Shown: one piece after another, positions 50,401 to 62,000 of the stretch
Layout of the letters: each line of letters starts with the position of its first letter
Position numbering within the stretch: the stretch's first letter is position 1
NCBI GenBank assembly: GCA_032358165.1
Contig: JAALGY010000012.1
Location: 1-64,000, forward strand
Source of the DNA: Diplosphaera chodatii
Taxonomy: Eukaryota; Chlorophyta; Trebouxiophyceae; Prasiolales; Stichococcaceae
Reading direction: 5' to 3'
DNA length: 64,000 bases
Notes under the pieces: generated by a model
Seen by the model: the letters and a program-made list of their open reading frames with translations, nothing else
Databases searched by the model: none
Told to the model about the DNA's origin: nothing
Translations under genes and position numbers: made by a program

Positions 50401-50772
50401 AGCTGATCATGTGCAGGCATCCAAGGCAGCGGACCATGCAGGCTGCATGGCAGCGCAGGCATTGGCGGCAGACAGTGACTTTGTACGTGCTGTGTGCTTC
50501 GAGGCCCTGGCCGTTCCTCAGGTAACCATGCAGATTGTGCAGACAAGGCTATTGACACTATTGTCCCAGGCATGAAGTGTGGTTCATTGCACAATGCTGA
50601 TGACAAAATACTGAATTGCTCTGGATGGCTGCCCACGTCTTCAGCCAGCATAGCTTGGCACAGCAGTGACCTTACTTTCGTCTGCTGCACAGGCTGCCAT
50701 GGTTCTGGCGGTGATGTGGGAGCAAGGCATTGACATGGCGGCATTGTGCAGGTGGGTGCTGCTGATGGCATA
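47486..50772 (+). CDS. bZIP transcription factor
   Basis: A long first coding exon (47486 or the internal ATG at 47588, to 48609) encodes an acidic, Ser/Pro-rich region with DDSDLLHSL, SDADFMASFPLLDDDE and low-complexity Leu/Pro runs, typical of an activation domain. It ends in a basic region (KKKQAIKRAQDRRNQENCRA) with the Asn-x7-Lys spacing of bZIP proteins. A GTGCGC donor follows directly. The next exon begins at 48787 with the zipper: Leu at two heptads, His at one, Leu again, and Asn in an a position (LAEANAMLQQRL). Later exons are 49144-49327, 49686-49784, 50077-50247, 50417-50521 and 50693-50772, which ends in a TAG stop. The join between 48930 and 49144 does not match in phase, so one small exon is probably missing. 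The region after the zipper is shared with the zipper-only neighbour and is not a domain I recognise. Nuclear location expected. Confidence 0.85.
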
Positions 50773-52450
50773 GTGCTGATGAGTTGATCTGGTTACGACC
50801 ATGAAACCCACTGCCGGTGCAGTCGTCGTCTATCTCTAGCAGCTCGGGCCTTGCTGATGACTGCACTGCCAGTACCCAAGCCATAGCGAATGCCGATGCG
50901 CAATCGGCTCTCATGTCAACACTTCGCTCGCATCGGCTGCAGGGCTGCAGCGTGAAGCAATGTTCCAGGATCCTTGAATAAAGGGTGTAGTCTCAAAGCT
51001 TGGGACAGTCAGACTGACGTTGGGCACTACTTATGGATGCCTTTCAAGGGGCTCTGTGGCCGGGTGCTTGAGCTCAATGTATATACTGGGTTGTAGCAAC
51101 CCAGCCACCCACCTATCAGTATATCGGATGGGAAGCTGCGCCCCAAGTGCATGTGCTGGATCAACGGCAGCCGCAGCAGCAGAGTCGCTGCTGGTCCATA
51201 TCAGATGGCAGCCAGCCGAGCAAGTGCGAATCTGGGGCCGCCACTGCCAACTGGTCAAGAGACTCGACGACACAAGCTTGCAAACTAGTAGCACTGCTGC
51301 ACCAACAGATGGACAGTTATGTATATGCCGAGAGTGCCTGCTGATGGCTGGCTGGGGTCGGAATTTGTGGAGTGCATGCTCAGCACAAGACGAAGTTTGC
51401 ACATCTGGTTACAGTACCATATCAGAGTATACTTAACGCAAGTGCTCTAGATGCAGCAATCTGAAATGTCCCGTAGGCTACTGCCACGGTTGGTACTGCT
51501 TGAGCACGCTAGGACAGCTTCCCGCAACGGCGCATGAGCTTGAAGCTTGTTGCGCCCTTGTTGCATTGTCTGTGCTTAACTTCAATATGCCCACTTGTTT
51601 TTAGAAGCAGCTTGCTAGCAGTACCACCTGCACCTGGTGTTTGGATTGTGAATATTATGAATAGATCATAGCAGCTGCTGGTGTGTATACTGCACTTTAG
51701 TCAGAGGAGATGGTAATTCACCACCCGCCGCAACCGAATTATACATGCACAACATCATGCAGCTGCACGCCATGCCGCCGTGCAGTGTAAGCAACCTGGT
51801 GTGGCTAGCATAAAGCGTCTGACACTGCACGTGTTGATGGCTGACCGTGCTGCTTTTGTGGATCCGTGGTTTTCTGCAAGCTCGAGGGCGGGAGCACACT
51901 GCAGCATGTCATGACAGCTCAGCATTGCACACGTTTGGCTGCGTGCAACCCGTCACCTTCACAGAGTCGATGAATTAATCAGTTCGAGGGTAGCTTTGAG
52001 CAACCAAGTAAGGCTCGCTGCTAGAACACTGTACTGGGACAACAAGGAACAGCTGCACCTCCTGATCTCCATTGGTCACGTGATGGCACGTGCCGGTCGT
52101 CAGCGTGACAGACCTCCGTTGACGATAGGAACCGACAAGAGCATGATTTACTGGTTGGCCGGCAGTTGGTTATGTATCCGCTATGTATCTAATATGTATC
52201 TAAGGCGTTCTTGCAGCAGCACGTCATGCTTACAACTGTTTTGTGTCTAAAACTGCAGAACGCAAACTTCATGCTGTCCCTCGTGCTGTGTGTATGAAGT
52301 TTTGACCATCCAGATCTACATATCCACGCCTTCAGACGACCAACGATCATATATAGAGCGCGTCACACTGCCTAGATTGGACACAGCAAGCCCTCCTGCT
52401 GGCGCGGCACAGCGTTGCGGCCAATCATATATCTGCTACCAGTGCGCATC
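50773..52450. other. intergenic region upstream of Hsp70-C
   Basis: No gene is supported. Short plus- and minus-strand frames overlap without motifs. The last 100 bases hold the probable Hsp70-C promoter elements. Confidence 0.5.
52348..52430 (+). promoter_or_regulatory. probable core promoter of Hsp70-C
   Basis: CATATATAGAG at 52348-52358 resembles a TATA box about 95 bases before the ATG at 52451. A second AT element preceded by CCAAT (GGCCAATCATATAT) lies at about 52420. No perfect heat-shock element is visible upstream, so heat inducibility is not shown by the sequence. Confidence 0.45.
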
Positions 52451-55400
52451 ATGCCGGCTCTGGGCATTGACCTGGGCACCACTCATTGGTGCGTTTTGCG
52501 TCAGCTGTACCGTTCATGCTGAGGACGTGCCATGGCATGCAGCGGCCAAGCGTTGCGCCGACCCATGCCAGCCTTGCATCCCTTGCATTCAACAGCTGCC
52601 TTGGCGCGCCACCCAAGGAGAGGTTCTGATGTCATCAAAGCTGCTCGCAGTTGCATGGCGTACGTAGAGGATGAGAACGCCACCCCAACGGTAATCAAGA
52701 TGAGCAACGGCGACAACACCATGCCGAGCGTGGTTGCCTTCACCAGGATGGGCCACATTGTCGGCAAGCGTGCCAAGACCGATGTGAGCTGGGCTTCGCA
52801 AAGGACGCACACATGCGGTGGCATATTTCCCAAGGTTGCATGTGCTTGCTCTGGCCAGGCCAGCTGGAACTTACTTGGAAATGCGTAACAGTGTTCCTGG
52901 CGCCTGCAGCTCGAGCGTAGTGATCAAAACACCATTTTTGATGCGAAACGATTGCTGGGGCGGAGCTTCGACGACAAGCAGGTCTGACCAGAACAGCAGA
53001 TGCATCGATATAGCCTGTGAACACTCTGTCGAACTTGCATGTTACCATCCAGACCTCGGGATTCGCACTTGCGGTGCTTGGGTGCTTTGCACACATGTGA
53101 TGCCGCTCCCTGAACGCCGAATTTATCCCAGTACTCACTGCTGCTCTGATGGCCCCACAGGTGCAGAACGACATGTCATGGTGGCCGTTCACCATCGTGT
53201 GTGACCCCGAGACCAGACTACCGAAGTACCAAGGTGCGGCTGTCACCCGCAGCCTTTTACTGCTGATCAGGATCTATCTCCAGCAATTCGCTGAACAGAT
53301 CGAAGGCCATTGCATTTGACTTAGCTGAGATACAAGCGAGAGATGGTTTGCTACAGCACCTCAGCCACCTCACAATGCTCAAGATGTATCATCATCATAC
53401 TTCCGATGCTTCCTGGTGGCAAGGATCAGCAGTTAGAGCGGATGGCAGCCGTAGCCAGCTGTCTCTGAAACGCCTGATGGGATGCGATGCACTTTACAGC
53501 ACGTGAAAACCACAGACACTGACGATGCATGTGCTCTTACAATGCAGTCATGGAGTGTGGGAAACTGCAGCTGTACAGCCCAGAACAAATCAGTGGCATG
53601 GTGCTGGAGGAGATGCGTGCGGTAGCGGACCGTGAGTTTGGCGGCGCAGGCGCCGTCACCGATGCTGTCATCACCGTACCTGCCTACTTCACTGACGATC
53701 AACGTCAGGTGCGGCATGCTCGGCAGCAGCATGCAGCACTTGGAGAACTATGTGCTCGCATCGACTGAGTGCTCCACTGCTTAAGGTGCTACACCACTCA
53801 ACAGCTTGGCCGCTATGGACAATATTCGGGCTGCCAGAGGCCTGTTTCAACACCTGCAAAGCCGTACCTCAAACACTCTAATTACCGCTGCACACCAAGT
53901 GACATGGCTGAACTCGGCAGTGCACCAAGCACGCTGCGGTACACGCAGGCAACCAAGTGGGCGGCAGATATTGCAGGCATCAATGTGCTGTGCATGATCA
54001 ACGAGCCCACTGCAGCAGCACTGGCTTTTGCGTAAGTGTTTCCAACGCACAGCTGGGTCACATCACAGATGCACTTGCAAGCATCACTACGCTCAGCCTC
54101 CGAGGTGCCACGCCTCTGATATATGAACATGCATGACAGACCGGGCGCTGCACTTTGCAGGCTACAGCGGGCTCCTGATCACGGATCCCGCCATGTGCTG
54201 GTGCGTACCGCTTCTCTGCATTCAAACAGACATGCTGGGACTGCTGGCGACCCGCAGTCTGCTGCACGTTGAGAACGGTAGCATCGTAGAGGCCGTGATA
54301 TCTTGATCAGCGCCAATAGTGCCATGATTTAGCACCCAGGTGTTTGATCTGGGGGGCGGCACGCTGGACGTAGCGCTGCTGCAGCATTCTGCAGAGGTGT
54401 TGCAGGTGAGGTTTGGTGCCAGTTCTCCTGTGCCAGCAGCACAGGTACTGCTGCCCCAAGCGGCTGTGATGCTGGAGGATCGAAAACGTGACGAAAGGCT
54501 GCATATAGTCAGATGGAAGCTGATCAACAACAGCAGCTGGACCCTGCTGCGCTGCTGAGCTGAACTGACCAAGCTGCTGCCTAGCAGCAGTAGGGGGAAC
54601 GCTTCTCCTTACCACAATGCTTAAATGCTTCGACTGTCATTCAAGTGCACAGGTGCGCAACCTGGGAGGCGACACCCACCTCGGAGGCCAGGACTTTGAT
54701 GGCCACATCATGGCACTGGCACTGCAGGTCAAGATCTGCATAACTACAACCTTGCACATCAATGTACACTTGCGTGTTGCCAACCCTGCTGCTTGTTTCT
54801 CGGGCGCTAAGCTGCACATGCTGTCAGCAGCTCCTCAAAACTGAGAATTGGAGGATCAGAAACGGGCTCACAAGCCCGCATCTTGCTTTTACGTAGGCGT
54901 GGGACGAACGTTATCCAAACGTGGTGCTGGAGAACGGCACACGCGCTTGGCGTCGGCTGCGCCTTGCATGTGAAACTGCCAAGCGTGACCTGACGGCTGC
55001 AGAGGTTGCCAACATCTACCTGCCCGAGCTCACCGGCCCCAACGAGGTGGTGATGTGCCCAGATGTCATCAGCAATCAAGCGTGCTTACTAAGGTGTGTA
55101 GGAGTGTCAGGTGCCACATGCTCCCTGCGGACACCTTCAATTACAGCTGCAGGGCCTGCAAGGGCTGTGGACGCTGATCTGCTGCAATGTGTTGGCATTC
55201 CCAGTGCACAGCACTGACTTTGTGACACCTGCTGTGCAGGACCTGTACTTCGAGATCACGCGGGCTGCATTCGAGTACCAGGTGGAGGAACTGCTCACAA
55301 AGTGCATCGACGTCGTCTTTGACGTGCTGCGTCAGGCGGGCTTGGGGCCGGTGAGCGACATGCCGCACGCACAAACCATGCGGCAAATTGCTTAGCTGTT

Positions 55401-57928
55401 GTACTGGAATTGCGGCCAGGTCTGCAGCATGTAGCTGTCTGCCAAGCCTGCAATCGATGATAGATAATTAGAGGTCGGTCCTTGCAGGCGGATGTGGACG
55501 ATCTGGTGGTAGTCGGGGGGGCGTCCCGCATCCCATGGCTGCGCCGAGCACTGCGCAGCAACTTCCCGCCGCCAACGCAAGTGCACATCACCGACGCAGT
55601 GGTCAATGCGGTGAGGCAGCCGCTTGGGGGAACAGCCAGGCTAGCCGAACAGCAGGGTAGCGTCCTGGCAACACGTGCACTGCACTGCTGCGTGTCTGAG
55701 AGATCTGGGCGCTGGACCTGCCTCCAAGAGGACCTGCTAGATGTGCATGGTAACCTGTCCTGAGCAGCAAAGCTGTATACATGCAATACAGGATGAGGCC
55801 ATAGCAATGGGGGCTGCGATCGAGGCGGCACGGAGGGCCGCAAAAAATGCACCCGAGAAGGTGACCGCTGCGCATGCCTGATCATGGCCTGTCACAGGCC
55901 AGACGCAGTTTAAGTCTGCGGGTATGCCTGCCCAGGCGGAGCTCGTTATGGGGTGTGGTTTGTATGTGTCAGCCCACATTACTGGTTCCAATTCTGACAC
56001 CCTGCCACGCAGCGGCTACATGTTAAATTTGGTATTCGTCGATTGCTGGATTTGCCAAGTTGAGTGCGTGCTGACTTCACAGGAAAAACCCCTGCACTTC
56101 GATCCTGCGGACCTGGGCCCTGCGATTGTGGACGCCACGCCACACTCGCTTGGCATCGAGCACGGCGGCAAGAGGCGCCTCATGGTGTGGTTCTGCTCAA
56201 ATGCTGCATCATCAAAGTGGCGTACATGTCGACAACCAGACAATCTCGAACATGCAAGACTGGTCGGGCAGAATTTGAAACTCGCGAAAATTGCACGTAG
56301 AGTTGCCATGTGCCCACGTACAGCATCAGCTAACATTCGCACGTGCTCTGGTGGGACAGAACCTCGCGTCGTCATTCAACACCCCTGATCATTCACCCTG
56401 CAGCGCACGCTTATCCCCAAAGGGACCGCTTTGCCGGCGCAAGGAACTCAAGTGTTCACGTCCAGCGTGACAAGCCAGAAGGTCATCGTTTTCCAGGTGC
56501 CGGTGTGATTTGACCTGTAGCAGAGAATAGAAGGCCAAAGCCATGAACCGCACGCCTGCAGCCAGTCTGGCCTCGTGCACTATTGTCACATAGCAATGCA
56601 CTCTTCCAACATCGGAAGCATCAGGCTCTGCCACATTGGGCGCAACCATCAAACTATTATGATGTGTATTGACTATGTCAAACACATCAGGTTGTGGGGC
56701 AACCAGCTGTAAACAACAGCGCATCTGCAAGATCTACCAACAAACTTCCTGCAGGCAAATTGCCGTGCCGCTTCATACAGGTGTATGAGGGCGAGGAACC
56801 TTGCACCAAGGACAACGTGCTCATTGGCACTTTCGAGCTGCCCATCCCGCCTGGACCGGTGGGGGCTGCCAACGTAACAGTCAACATGGCTGTGAGCGAG
56901 GACGGACTGCTGGATGTCACTGCTGTCGACAACAAGACAGGTGATGAGACAATCAAGGTATTGGAGCCTCCTGCAGTGATAGCCGACACCTGTTGAGCAA
57001 GTTGGTTGCTCGCTGTGCTGAAGCGGGATCCATCTATGGCATTGATGCCTGCTCACGACTTTTGGACATACCACCTTGTTGAAAACAGCAGTCCTTCCAA
57101 TGCAGCAGCTACCTACGTGTTATCTGCCACTAAAGTAATCTGTCATGCTATCAACAAGTGAAGCCCACTATGCCTAAAGAGCGCTGCTGCTGTACGATAA
57201 CATGCGATTTGAATTTGCTGCGCAGCGAGACTAGCAGAAGCGGTGCTGACATGTTTGCGACTGCTGGCAATGCAATCTGAGCTAATGTCTTCAATACAGG
57301 TACCGCACGGGGCATGGCTAAGGTTGCTGCCAACCGCATGCCAGAGGCACAGCTGCAAGCCATCAAGAAAAGCGCTGCTGAGAGACGGGCAGCCAGCGGC
57401 GGTGGCCTGGGCAATCAGCAGCACCAAGAGAGGTATTGGGCCCGTGGTGGCTGTGATGGCGACGGTGCCGGCGGCATTTGCTGCGGTGATGGCGGTGGCC
57501 CTGCTTATGGCAGGTGTGCTGGGTTTGAGTAATGCTGCTGCCAGTGATCTGCAGGTGCGCCTAGTCGTAGTCTGCTTTACAGGCCAGCTTCTGATGGCTA
57601 GAAGAGATTGCCACCGAATGTACGTGCTGCCACTTGCAAGTAGTGGACGACCATCAGCCACGAGTGCATGCCAGGAGAAGCCTTGTTCTGACTGTGCAGT
57701 GCACTGGCAAACGGTCAGCAGCATGGGCACCACAACGGCCAGCAGCCTGGGCAGCAACCAGGCCAGCTACATGTTCAGCCAGCTGGTCAGCAGAGGCTTC
57801 CACTCAACCAGCAACATGGTCAGCCAAACAAGCAACAGGGACCAGCGGTGCCAGGAGGTTACAAGAAGAAGAAGAGCTCCAAGGATGCCTTTGTCCGCAA
57901 GGTCGCTGAGGTTGGGTCATACCTGTGA
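52451..57928 (+). CDS. Hsp70-C: divergent Hsp70 with Gln/Gly/Pro-rich tail instead of a lid
   Basis: Hsp70-family ATPase, about 636 residues. Exons: 52451-52488, 52651-52783, 52910-52981, 53161-53233, 53548-53708, 53949-54031, 54161-54200, 54340-54405, 54653-54727, 54897-55046, 55240-55350, 55488-55610, 55792-55860, 56083-56184, 56404-56496, 56781-56940, 57300-57432, 57700-57928. All are in frame. It begins [20 protein letters not shown] and keeps the catalytic lysine ([10 protein letters not shown]), [48 protein letters not shown] and a beta domain with VLIGTFELPIPPGP. The linker is DLGPAIVDATP, without the conserved hydrophobic run. In place of the helical lid is a short helix, a low-complexity stretch of Gln, Gly, Pro and His, and the end GYKKKKSSKDAFVRK...GSYL. 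No EEVD or HDEL ending is present. Many exons have exactly the lengths seen in Hsp70-B. Hsp70-C has one extra intron (54201-54339) that B lacks. Confidence 0.9.
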
Positions 57929-59035
57929 ATCACTGCTACTACAGACGATCAACGTCAACGCAGCCGCCGTGTGCACGAAGACCCTCTCGTTTCTGCAGCT
58001 GACGTCGTGCATGACACTGGACAACGTGATGAGTATACCGAGCTGGAGACCTGGTCCACAGTTGTGTTTGGGTTACATTGCAGCTGTATGTAGTAGCTAC
58101 CAGCGAGCACATCCGCAAATGCGTAGCTAACAGGCCCTTAGCAAGATGTATGGCCCTGGTTTGCTTCTCAAGAGGGTGAGCATTGTCTGTATACGTGACG
58201 GGATCCCGTGACGGGGCTGGACGCTCCTCCGAAGGAAGCTGGGCTGAAATCACATGCATGTTTTTAATAAACACGAAAACGTTAGATTTGCTACACCCCC
58301 TTGATGCAGTCACCCTGACCTGGACTCTGCCACTGGGACCGCTGCACCCGCACACCTCACACACTTGCAAGCAACGCTTCTGCTACATCGATTCGACCAG
58401 CGTTTCTGACAGCTTTCTGCTATCGCGGACCAAACTTTGTATTGCCTGCTTGGTCGGCAAGCTGCGGTTGTTACAAGTAGTGAGTTGCCAGCCGGCTCGT
58501 TGGCCGCATTTAGCGCAGGGTGCTCTGCTTCTCAGTACGTGCACGGGCGCCTGCAGCACCTGTTGGTCGACACGTCGCCGACGTGGCAACCTTCATCATC
58601 GGGACGCGCAACAGTCGTTGCGGCGCCACTATCTTCCAGGTACCTGCTCAGTCGCCCGCATGCTGCAAAATGTTACGCTCAGTAGCTCATGCGCTCCATC
58701 ATATGCGCGCTGCGGCGATGGAATGCACGACAGCTGCAAGTTCGATTACGGAGAGTGAAGCGGCACGACTGCCGCCTTTGCACCGGCAGCGCAGACCTCA
58801 CCCACCATGCACCCTGTGTCCCTTCCGAATACAGATGGTTGCAATCAGATCGATTGTATTTTTGTCTGAGAGCTGCCGAGCGGGGCACACATCAACGACA
58901 CAGCAATGTCTGGCCCGCATTGATATGTCAACCACATGCACCATATGACACCGTCTCAGGCAACCTGGCTTTCTGATGCATTCACAAGGCGCCGCCGGGT
59001 GAGCCTGGCTGCCTCGCACTGAGGGCTTTATGCAG
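57929..59035. other. region with possible 5' exons of the next gene
   Basis: Directly after the Hsp70-C stop. A plus-strand frame near 58530-58640 ending in a GTACCT donor could be a 5' exon of the gene that follows, but no domain or start can be supported. Confidence 0.35.
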
Positions 59036-62000
59036 TCAGTGCGTGTGGAGTCCGTGCTGCTGGAGCATGCGCCGCGCATCGAGGCCTTGCCAGACCCGGA
59101 TCAGCTGGCATGCCTGTTTCGTCTGCGCCGCCGGCCCCTTCCTGGCTGCCAGGTGCGCATTTTATGCATGAGTCTGTCCAGACATGCTGGAACAAACATG
59201 TGAGCTGCCAGACATGATCGCAGCAGGACATGGCACGCCAGTAGTGGCCTGCTGTCGAGCACTGCACGCAGTTGCTGTGTACATGCATGTGACGCACCTG
59301 CGTGCACTGGCTTTGCATAAGTAGCATGTCTCCTCTGACATGCACATCACAGCGTGTCTGATCATGCCGTTCGGGACCAAATTTGCAGGATGATAGTGGG
59401 CAGGCGCCAGGTTCACTAGACGGCCGCCTATTCGCAGACCCTTCAATGGCTCTGCAGGGGCGGGTGAGGAGTCACCCCTGCAAAGGCCTGGTTGCTTTGT
59501 CATCAACGGTCGTGCTGCTCAATTATGCTGTCACAGACAAAGCTACCGAGTGGCTGCTGCCGTCTGACAGCAGGCTATTGCATCTGGTTCAATTCCATGC
59601 TCTAGCTCACTGCTACGGCACTGGACATTTGTGTGGGCTGCACGCGCACCTCAGAACAAACCGAGTTGTGTGTTACACGTATGCCATGCGCATGTCCACC
59701 AGACTACAGTGGCTCAGTGATGACCCTGCAGATCAATGCATGGATAGACGAGGACAGACCGAGGTGGCCACAATCACCGCTTATGGTCAATGGCCTACCC
59801 AAGGTGCTCCCATCCTCTAAAGCATTTCCCCACGTGTGCACCTCGAAAAAGGATTCATCAACACCATTTGCCGGTCAGACGTGCACACGCAGCAGGGATG
59901 GTGTGTCTTGCCTTGACAATTGACTGGGTATCCTCAGTGACGATTGCTGATGCTGCAGACAAAACCATCAGTTGCCAGAACTGGTGTAAATGATTGACCA
60001 CAGTTCAATGCTGACACTGGAAGTGCAATTGGAGCTCCTGGACACTCGACGCCATGCTCGCTGGCGCTATGTCTGGCATATGCCACTGCAGAGCGGGCGG
60101 TCGCTTGCCGTCCGGGAGGTGGTTCCCTCGCTGCTGGCAGCGCAGTTTGCAGAAAACAGCTGGGGCCGGATGCAGCCGCCACGGTTGTGTGTGTGGGGCA
60201 GAGGTAGTTTTGGCGGCAATGCAGCGGAGCGCTGGCCCCACGCCCCGCCGCAATTGCGGCTGTTGCTGGCGCGCCTCGAGGTGCTTTTGTGCATTGCGGT
60301 TCGATCAGCGCTCTGCACCCGGCCACAAGCCAACTACCAAATGTCCAGTTTGTCACGGTATACGTCACCCTTGCAGTGGTACTGGCTCAAGATGCACGAT
60401 AGTATTGATCCAGTAGCGCCATCTACATGACTTTGGAGGCTTGTGTGCTGCTATCAGCTACTCCCAGTTGCCACAGGGTTGCTCCAGCCTGATTTTCCAT
60501 GAGCCTGACACGAAGTCGGACACGAGCCCGACTGTATATAAGTCTGACTGTACATGATAAATCTTGCAAGCTTGACATGCAGGGCCTGCGCACCTGGGCT
60601 GGCAAGGCAATACCCAGTGCGGTGCTGCCAAAGGCGGCGCCTGACGGACGCAACATCCTGACTGTGCTGCCGGCGGCTGTGCAGCGGCTGATGACTGCCG
60701 CAGCGCCTGGCAACATCGTCTTCGTCGAGGACGACTGGCAGGTAAGACTGTCCCTGAACCTCAATCGAGATTTCCTCATTCAACAATATAGTGTTGAACT
60801 ATGACTTTTGTATCACTTGATTGACTGTTGTTTCTGCTCACGATACGCTCCTAAGTTTGAATTGACGCAAAAGACATTTTGCACCCCTACAGTCAGTGTT
60901 GTGACTGTACTGTACCACTCAGCGTACTAGTGAGACATACTGCCAGGCTGTATAGCCTGGGCTTTGCAGGATGGGGGCTTCCCAGTGGCAGCAGATGCAA
61001 CAGGACATCCGATATCATCTCATCTCAGCGTCCAAATCCACTTGCGCACTTGTGGTCCGCATCTGACATCGAGGTCGCTTACATTGCCGTTTTGCAGCCA
61101 GAGGCCGGCGGTGCCGAGGTGACAGCGATGTGGCAGCAGCTGACGACCCAGGGGCCCAAGAATGCAATATGGGTGCTGGCGCCGCTGCGGCCGCTGTCCG
61201 CTTGGGCTGCAATGGCCGCGGCTCAGGCCCAGGTTGACAGTGATGCTCGCTTCCTGGTGAGAGGTGTTGCTGGGCCCAACGATGCAGAGCAACTTGCAGC
61301 AGAGCTCTGGGCTGCAGGGCCTGCTTGTGCGTGTTGTCGTGGGCAAGCTTCCATCCTGTAGGCAGACTGCTCATGAGCTGATGTATGTAGCCAGCACTCG
61401 AGCAGGATGCTGCTACTGTGGTGCCGCTCGCTGATGCTCTGGACGTCACCGAGCGCGGGCTGTTGTGGACCGCGCTGTGCAGTTTGCATACCAGGTACTC
61501 TCTATAAAACGCATCTGGGAAATGCATAAGACCCTGCATGTCAAGCGCCTGTGATGTGGACGGTACCCGACCCAGCCTTGTAAACAGGCACCACACAAAT
61601 CGTACCCCATACATGCCCATAGGACTGGCAAAAAGGCGCCTCAGCTCGAGCTGCTGGCAGCAGCGGAGACGGCGGAGGCAGGACCAGCGCTGCTGATGGC
61701 CCTTACGCAGACGCTTCCGCTGGCAGGAGACGCCTGGCGCACCAACCCCGCCGCATTCGTGGATGAGTGCAGTGCACGGCTGACAGTTGCGGTGCGTTTG
61801 TTTGCAGGAGCTATGGCCCTGTACTGCCTACCTTTGCTTTGGTAGTGGCAACCTACACGTCCTGGCAAGCATGCCACAGTGAGGGGGCGCCATGGTTCAG
61901 TCATCAGTGGTAAATGCTTCGGACAGAAATCTACCCAAGCCAGAAGCTGAGCCCCTACAGCTGCTCATATGGGTGCAATGTGATGGGCAGCAGGAGGCGT

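Noticed and set aside
52260..52450. Heat-shock elements upstream of Hsp70-C
   Set aside because: GAAGTTTTGA near 52298 only loosely resembles the motif. No run of three properly spaced nGAAn units is present.
60004..60200. Alternative frame of the exon near 60004 (FNADTGSAIGAPGH...)
   Set aside because: It enters in the right phase but ends in phase 2, which does not fit the next exon. The frame ending at about 60283 in phase 0 does fit, so the entry point remains open.
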